Source of the DNA: Acidimicrobiaceae bacterium
Lineage (GTDB): Bacteria; Actinomycetota; Acidimicrobiia; Acidimicrobiales; UBA8190
Direction: 5' to 3'
Assembly (NCBI GenBank): GCA_003151955.1
Contig: PLZB01000021.1
Location: 1-64,000 of the forward strand
DNA: 64,000 nucleotides
Shown here: one piece after another, positions 59,770-64,000 of the stretch
How the letters are laid out: each line of letters starts with the position of its first letter
How positions within the stretch are numbered: the first letter of the stretch is position 1
The notes under the pieces: generated by a model
Seen by the model: the letters and a program-made list of their open reading frames with translations, nothing else
Told to the model about the DNA's origin: nothing
Databases searched by the model: none
Position numbers and translations under genes: made by a program

Positions 59770-59775
59770 AAGCTA
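59770..59775 (-). promoter_or_regulatory. -10 hexamer TAGCTT, leaderless promoter of the hydrolase gene
   Basis: On the minus strand TAGCTT ends 6 nt before GTG 59763. Confidence 0.5.
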
Positions 59776-59848
59776 CCGGCTCCGCGACCGCCCCTCTTCG
59801 TCCCGATCCGGTGCCGGTCGGCTCCGGTCCCGACCGGTCCGGAACAGG

Positions 59849-60535
59849 TCAGTCCGGGTCGGTCGGACCGCGCCCCACCTGGGTGCCGGCCCGGTCCTCG
59901 ACCGATGCCTCCGGGGTGCCCTGGGCCCGGACCCGCTTGACCCGGTGGACGATCACCACCGCCAGGGCGACAGCCAGGACCCCGGCCACGACATAGCTGG
60001 CGTCACCGAAGCCCTTCACGAGGGAACTGTAGCTGCGGCTCAACGCGTAGCCGAGCCCGGACAGGACCCCGACCCACACCGTGACGCCCAGGGTGGTGAA
60101 GATCCCGAACCGGACCAGGTTCATCTCGGCCATCCCGGCCGGGAAGGAGATGAACGTCCGGACCACGGGAACGACCCGGCCGATGACGACGGCGGGCTCG
60201 CCCCGGCGGGCGAACCAGGCTTCGCCCCGGTCCAAATCGTGGTGGGTGAGCAGCAGGTACTTGCCGAAACGGTCGACGAAGGCCCGACCGCCGGTCCGGC
60301 CTACCCCGTAGGCCAGGAACGACCCGGCCAGCGACCCGACGACCCCGACGAGGATCACGATCACGAGATTGAGGGGGTGGGGCTCCACCGCTCCCGTCAA
60401 GGGGTTGAACCCGCTGGCCAGGGCGCCCCCCAAACCGAGCGTGACTTCCGACGGGATAGGGACGCAGGCCGATTCGGCCACCGTCAGGATGAAGATGGCG
60501 AGGTAGCCCCAGTGAGTGATGAAGTGCTCGAACAC
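59849..60535 (-). CDS. DedA/SNARE-associated (VTT domain) membrane protein
   Basis: This 228-residue DedA-family protein has YLAIFILTVAESACVPIPSEV, where the Glu and Pro of the re-entrant loop are conserved. GSLAGSFLAYGVGRTGG, GRVVPVVRTFISFPAGMAEM and two C-terminal helices follow. Members act as lipid scramblases or flippases, including for undecaprenyl phosphate, and need proton motive force. The start at 60535 is a GTG. Confidence 0.92.
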   Translation of the reverse strand: MFEHFITHWGYLAIFILTVAESACVPIPSEVTLGLGGALASGFNPLTGAVEPHPLNLVIVILVGVVGSLAGSFLAYGVGRTGGRAFVDRFGKYLLLTHHDLDRGEAWFARRGEPAVVIGRVVPVVRTFISFPAGMAEMNLVRFGIFTTLGVTVWVGVLSGLGYALSRSYSSLVKGFGDASYVVAGVLAVALAVVIVHRVKRVRAQGTPEASVEDRAGTQVGRGPTDPD

Positions 60536-60616
60536 CGGCCCATTTCTAGTCGCTCCACCCGGTGGGCATGGCGACCGGCCCGGCCCCCCGGTCCGAGGTT
60601 TCGTGTCGGGGAGCTG

Positions 60617-60949
60617 TCAGACCCCGCTGGCCGGGGCCAGCCGGCTGAGGCTGTCGCTCCGGAGCCAGGCCAGGGGCTGGCCCTTCACGACCCGCTCCCC
60701 GGGCCAGGCCAACCAGGCCACGAAGCGGGCCCCGGCGGGAAGCTGGACGGAGTGGTCCCCGACCCGGCCCAGGTTGGAGCTCGTCACGAAGAACTCGTCG
60801 GGAAAGCCGCAGGCCAGACCGGCCAGGTCCAACTCCCCGGGGCCGGGCTCGTGGAGCTCGGGCTCGGGATCGAAGCGGCCGCAGGCCGGAGCGACGACGA
60901 CGTGGTCGACGCTGGCGAACCATTCCCCTCGTGTCTCGACATCATGCAT
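60617..60949 (-). CDS. Hypothetical small protein, possibly lipoyl-like beta domain
   Basis: This 110-residue protein from ATG 60949 has DHVVVAPACGRFDPEP, ELDLAGLACGFPDEFFVTSSNLGRVGDHSVQLPAGARFVAWLAWPGERVVKGQPLAWLRSD in succession. The late GERVVKGQPLAWL resembles the biotinyl/lipoyl-domain half-motif but lacks the lysine in the right turn. I do not assign a function. It may be a carrier-domain remnant. Confidence 0.5.
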   Translation of the reverse strand: MHDVETRGEWFASVDHVVVAPACGRFDPEPELHEPGPGELDLAGLACGFPDEFFVTSSNLGRVGDHSVQLPAGARFVAWLAWPGERVVKGQPLAWLRSDSLSRLAPASGV

Positions 60950-60999
60950 GGCGCCCCCCCGGACGTCCGGCCCTGGCCGGGCCGACTTTGGGTCAGGCC

Positions 61000-61962
61000 C
61001 TAGACGCTCATCCCGAATCCGGATGAGGCGCAGGACGGCTGGTAGTTGGCGAGGTCGGGTCCCAGGGCGTTGAGGACGTCGTCCAGGGCGACCTGGTCGT
61101 AGGTGATCCCGACGTGCCCGACCGTGTCGGCGGGGCACTGATTCTGGATGAGCACGTTCTGGACGTTGGGTCCGGTGAGGAAGGCGGTCTGGTAGGGCGT
61201 GACCACGGCGTCGTTGTCGGTCTCGATGACGACGTAGGAGGGACCGGGAACGGTGTCCCCACCGGCGTCGAGGGCGGTGAGGAAGGGCGAGCCGGCCTCC
61301 TGCTCGGCCAGCGAGGGGCCGACCAGGCTGGAGAGGGCCCCGTTGACGTCGAAGCCGAGGCTGGAGAAGGTGGTGACCAGGCTCGTCAGGCCGCCCACAG
61401 TGGTGCCGTGGCTCGAAGGGGCCATGGCCACGAACTGGTGGACCTTGGCGGCCCCACCGAGGTTGTTCAGGTAGTAGCGGGGCATCATCCCACCCTGGGA
61501 GTGTCCGACCAGGTCGACCTGGCTGGCTCCCGTCTCGGCCAGCACGGAATCGACCTCGGTGGCCAACTGGCCGGCCGAGGCCCCGATCTCACCGAGGCCG
61601 TAGAAGATGTTGAGACCCCCGACGGCGCTCGAGGCATCCTGGCCGTAGTCGAACGAGAACACGCAGTAGCCGGCGTTGGCCAGCATGGGGGAGAGGGCGG
61701 CCCAGTTGAGGGCCTCGTTGTCGAAGGTGGCGTGGACGAGAACCACCGGGTAGGGGTGGGCGACGGAGAGGGCACAGCCGGCCACGTTGGAACCCGGGGG
61801 TGGCGTGTTGGGGGTGGTGAGGCCCGGAGAGAGGGCGCTCGAGAAAGTCCCGATGGGCAGGGTGCCGGTTGATCCCGGGAAGGGGCTGACCGTCCCCCCA
61901 CAGGCTGCTGCCAGCAGTGCAACTCCCGCCATGAGCAGGAGTACCCGTCCTGGACGCTTCAT
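61000..61962 (-). CDS. Secreted triacylglycerol lipase/esterase (alpha/beta hydrolase)
   Basis: This 320-residue protein starts at ATG 61962 after a GGGGGGAAAG site. It has a signal peptide (KRPGRVLLLMAGVALLAAAC), whose AAAC end could be an atypical lipobox. The hydrolase has YPVVLVHATFDNEALNW near the oxyanion loop, DLVGHSQGGMMPRYYL with the nucleophile Ser near residue 160, an Asp in ETDNDAVVTPY and a late His in TVGHVGIT. This resembles actinobacterial class II lipases such as those of Streptomyces. It is exported and may be lipid-anchored. Confidence 0.88.
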   Translation of the reverse strand: MKRPGRVLLLMAGVALLAAACGGTVSPFPGSTGTLPIGTFSSALSPGLTTPNTPPPGSNVAGCALSVAHPYPVVLVHATFDNEALNWAALSPMLANAGYCVFSFDYGQDASSAVGGLNIFYGLGEIGASAGQLATEVDSVLAETGASQVDLVGHSQGGMMPRYYLNNLGGAAKVHQFVAMAPSSHGTTVGGLTSLVTTFSSLGFDVNGALSSLVGPSLAEQEAGSPFLTALDAGGDTVPGPSYVVIETDNDAVVTPYQTAFLTGPNVQNVLIQNQCPADTVGHVGITYDQVALDDVLNALGPDLANYQPSCASSGFGMSV

Positions 61963-62375
61963 GCTTTCCCCCCGGTCAGCTCTGGCCGTCCCCCAGCGTT
62001 CCCCCGCTGGGACGGCACCGCAATGTGGCTTCATTAGGCCCTGGATCAGCGGGGACGGTCAATGGCGGGTCCCGGGGAGCGGGGTCCAAAGCGAGTTCCG
62101 GGCCGCTGGACACCCAGGTCAGAGGGTATGGAGAAAAGTTCTGACGGGCACCTCGACCAGCCCCCCCACGCTACTGACGGTGAGGTAAATAGCACGCTCA
62201 GTCACCGTTAGGTCACCGGGGGGAGCGGTTGAGGGCGCCCCCGTGCTTCCGCTCATGGTGGAGCCGGGAGATTTGGCATAGCCTCATTCCTGGGCGGCAA
62301 CCGGAGGGGTCGGGTTGCCGGGCATCAGGGAACAGTGTCCGGGGGGGCGGCCAGAGCAGTCGAGGGGGCAGTGCG
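61963..62375. promoter_or_regulatory. 413-bp divergent gap between lipase and glycosyltransferase
   Basis: No gene is supported. The stretch near 62,125-62,215 is AT-richer than average and holds a spaced inverted repeat, ACGGTGA (62177-62183) and TCACCGT (62202-62208). A further GGTCACCGG lies just after it and TAAAT between the arms. It probably carries promoters for the divergent genes. Confidence 0.35.
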
Positions 62376-63626
62376 TTGGGGGGTCGATTCCTTTTTGCGG
62401 TACTACCGCTAGCGAGTCACGTCCATCCGACCGTGGCGGTAGCCCGGGCCCTGGAGGATCGGGGTCATCAGGTCGGCTGGGTGACCCACCACGAGGTGGG
62501 CGAGCGGCTGCTCCCACCTGGGGCCTTCATCGTCCCCCTGGACCTGACCGCCCCGGAGTCGGTGAAGGCGGCCATGGCCGCCAAGTCCCGCCACTTCCGG
62601 GGTCCCTCCGAGATCCAGTTCCTCTGGAACGACTGTCTCCTCCCCCTCGGCGAGGTCATGGTTCCCGGCATCACTGCCGCCGTCGACCTCTTCGAGCCCG
62701 ACGTCATCGTCGTCGACCAGCTCGTCCTGGCCGGATCGGTTGTAGCCCAGCAACGGGGTCTCCCCTGGGCCACGATGATCTCGGCCCCTCCGCCCCTGGC
62801 CGACCCCCTGGCCGAGATGCCCCTGCTGGCCGAGCGGCTCTCGGGCTCGCTCGAGGCCTTCGGCCGTCGATTCGGGTTGAAGCCCGACCGGGGAAGGCCA
62901 TCGGATCTGCTCTATTCCCGGGACCTCGTCCTCGCCCTCACCGTCGAGGACCTCCTCAACCGGGCCGGCCCCCGACCGGAGCATTTCACCTTCGTCGGCC
63001 CCCTCGGGGTCGAGCCCGACGAGTCCTCAGCGGAGGTGGAGGTGCGCCCCTGGGACCGGTTGGGCCCCGGGGAGCGTCTCGTGACGGTCACGCCGGGATC
63101 GGTCCCTGCCGACCTCGAGTCCCCCTTCCTCGAGGCGGTGGTGGAGGCGCTCGGTGAGCTGTCCGGGAGCGGCGTCCAAGGAGTCCTCCTGGTCCCGCCC
63201 GACCGCTTCCGGGATCTCCCCCCCAACGTGGTGGCCTACGGCTGGACCGGCGGGTCCGGACCCTCCCTGAGCGACGACCTCCTGGCCCGGACGGATCTCC
63301 TCATCTCCCACGCCGGTCATTTCACCTGCTGTCGGGCCCTCTCCTTCGGCGTGCCCCTGGTGATGGCCCCGATCCGATACGGCCAGCCCTGGATCGCCGA
63401 GATGGTGGCCCATGCCGGGGCGGGGGTCCGGGTCCGGTATCACCGGGCCCGGTCGGCCGAGATCCGACACGCCGTGGGGACGGTCCTCGGTGAGCCCCGA
63501 TTCGGCGAGGCCGCCCGTGGTCTCCAGACCTCCCTCCGGGCGGCCGGGGGTGTCCCCGTCGCCGCCGACCATCTCGAGCTCCTCCTCCGGGACCGGGCCG
63601 CAACCTCTGAGCCTGCCTTTCGCTGA
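62376..63626 (+). CDS. GT1-type glycosyltransferase (UDP-glycosyltransferase/MGT-like)
   Basis: This 416-residue GT-B protein has GGRFLFAVLPLASHVHPTVAVARALEDRGHQVGWVTH at the N-terminus, FEPDVIVVDQLVLAG, and the C-terminal donor domain. ISHAGHFTCCRALSFGVPLVMAPIRYGQPWIAEMVAHAGAGVRV replaces the usual HGGxxS..EAL..G.P with HAGHFTCCRAL. TTG 62376 after GAGGGGG was chosen, since the ordinary start codons upstream would add a non-conserved tail. The acceptor is unknown; glycolipid or antibiotic glycosylation is typical. Confidence 0.85.
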   Translation: MGGRFLFAVLPLASHVHPTVAVARALEDRGHQVGWVTHHEVGERLLPPGAFIVPLDLTAPESVKAAMAAKSRHFRGPSEIQFLWNDCLLPLGEVMVPGITAAVDLFEPDVIVVDQLVLAGSVVAQQRGLPWATMISAPPPLADPLAEMPLLAERLSGSLEAFGRRFGLKPDRGRPSDLLYSRDLVLALTVEDLLNRAGPRPEHFTFVGPLGVEPDESSAEVEVRPWDRLGPGERLVTVTPGSVPADLESPFLEAVVEALGELSGSGVQGVLLVPPDRFRDLPPNVVAYGWTGGSGPSLSDDLLARTDLLISHAGHFTCCRALSFGVPLVMAPIRYGQPWIAEMVAHAGAGVRVRYHRARSAEIRHAVGTVLGEPRFGEAARGLQTSLRAAGGVPVAADHLELLLRDRAATSEPAFR

Positions 63627-63879
63627 TCATGGTCGCCACGCACCCGGTTGCGCGCGGAGCGTGAGGCAGATCGGATCCGGCGGCGAGCAGTTGGCGGGGC
63701 GTTTATCGAGCCCGATTGGCGAGGATTCCCAGGTCGGCGGCATAGAGCCGCCATGACTGGAGCGGTGGACCGTGGTCGGAAGCCCCGACACCTTGTGTGG
63801 CCACCCCAATCGGTCTTGAGTGTGGGGAGAGCGGGATTCGGGGGAATCCTGCCGGACTGCTGCCGGTCGGGGGGTCGAC
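63627..63879. other. Intergenic stretch before the right-edge gene
   Basis: I see no supported gene in this 253-bp stretch. It is somewhat less GC-biased than the genes and should contain the promoter of the partial gene that follows. Short open frames here have no family resemblance. Confidence 0.4.
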
Positions 63880-64000
63880 ATGGGGGAGTCAGCCGTGAAG
63901 GTCGGTCGGGCTGAGAGGGTAGCGGCCGTCAGCCAGGGGGACGAACAACGGGACGGCCTCTTCTCCAGGGCGGCCCGCTTCCGGGCTGGCTGGGGCGGTG
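63880..64000 (+). CDS. Start of a gene running off the right edge (partial)
   Basis: ATG 63880, after GGTCGGGGGG, opens a frame with no stop to the window end, giving 40 residues starting MGESAVKVGRAERVAAVSQGDEQRDGLFSRAARFRAGW. It is charged and without a transmembrane segment. It is too short to assign. Confidence 0.4.
   Translation, partial: MGESAVKVGRAERVAAVSQGDEQRDGLFSRAARFRAGWGG

Noticed and set aside
63648-63914. 88-codon open frame near the right edge
   Set aside because: It starts right after the glycosyltransferase, has no family resemblance and conflicts with the better-placed partial gene at 63880.
1-64000. tRNA, rRNA, insertion sequences, integrases or prophage genes
   Set aside because: I looked for tRNA-like cloverleafs, transposase motifs and att-like repeats and found none that I could support.

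Overview
The window is very GC-rich, uses many GTG (and a few TTG) start codons, and is densely packed with 4-nt ATGA/GTGA gene overlaps. Its markers are actinobacterial: a mycothiol S-conjugate amidase (mca), a DUF2469 gene downstream of rplS, a PspA/HtpX/PspAB set, a GTP-type PEP carboxykinase, an F420-type LLM oxidoreductase and a class D/E-like sortase. I infer a chromosomal segment of an Actinomycetota member, probably class Acidimicrobiia. The class assignment is inference from gene content, not from a marker search.

Layout. 1-9.3 kb is accessory and partly decayed. It holds a broken AAA ATPase behind a 4-copy repeat array, galK plus a GH1 glycosidase, an alpha/beta hydrolase plus CaiB-type CoA transferase pair, a second frameshifted AAA ATPase behind a palindrome, and a frameshifted secreted Ig-like-repeat protein. 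9.3-17.3 kb holds a stand-alone Lrp RAM protein, an MFS transporter, pckG, thiL, rpmB, a DAK2/FakA-like protein, and a Phd/YefM-PIN toxin-antitoxin module placed between the DAK2 gene and recG. 17.3-38.1 kb is a conserved housekeeping block: recG-rsmD-coaD-(coiled coil)-DUF177-rpmF-plsX-acpP-rnc-mutM-smc-ftsY-ffh-rpsP-khpA-rimM-trmD-rplS-DUF2469-yraN-enoyl-CoA hydratase-comM-dprA. It links lipid synthesis, protein targeting, rRNA/tRNA maturation and DNA uptake or repair. 38.1-52.7 kb is mixed: a NYN RNase, ald, fumC-phhB, the pspA-htpX-pspAB envelope-stress operon, mca, an SCP2 protein, a ChbG-like deacetylase, an LLM oxidoreductase, a TIGR01777 epimerase, purE and a DsbA/FrnE-like protein. 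52.7-57.8 kb is the most unusual locus. An ECF-type sigma factor carries its own transmembrane segment and a 13-copy heptapeptide repeat, and it is divergent from a secreted surface protein, a sortase and a further membrane/secreted protein. 57.8-64 kb holds a RecB-like Fe-S nuclease, an alpha/beta hydrolase, a DedA protein, a secreted lipase, a GT1-type glycosyltransferase and a partial gene at the right edge.

Two themes recur. At least twelve genes have a TANNNT hexamer ending only 6-9 nt before the start codon, as expected for leaderless transcripts. Frame disruptions cluster in the accessory 5.7-9.1 kb stretch and sit at short homopolymers, while the 30-kb housekeeping block is intact. 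The exceptions there are rnc and rimM, whose conserved N-termini lack an ordinary start codon. I saw no tRNA, rRNA, insertion sequence, CRISPR array or phage gene.
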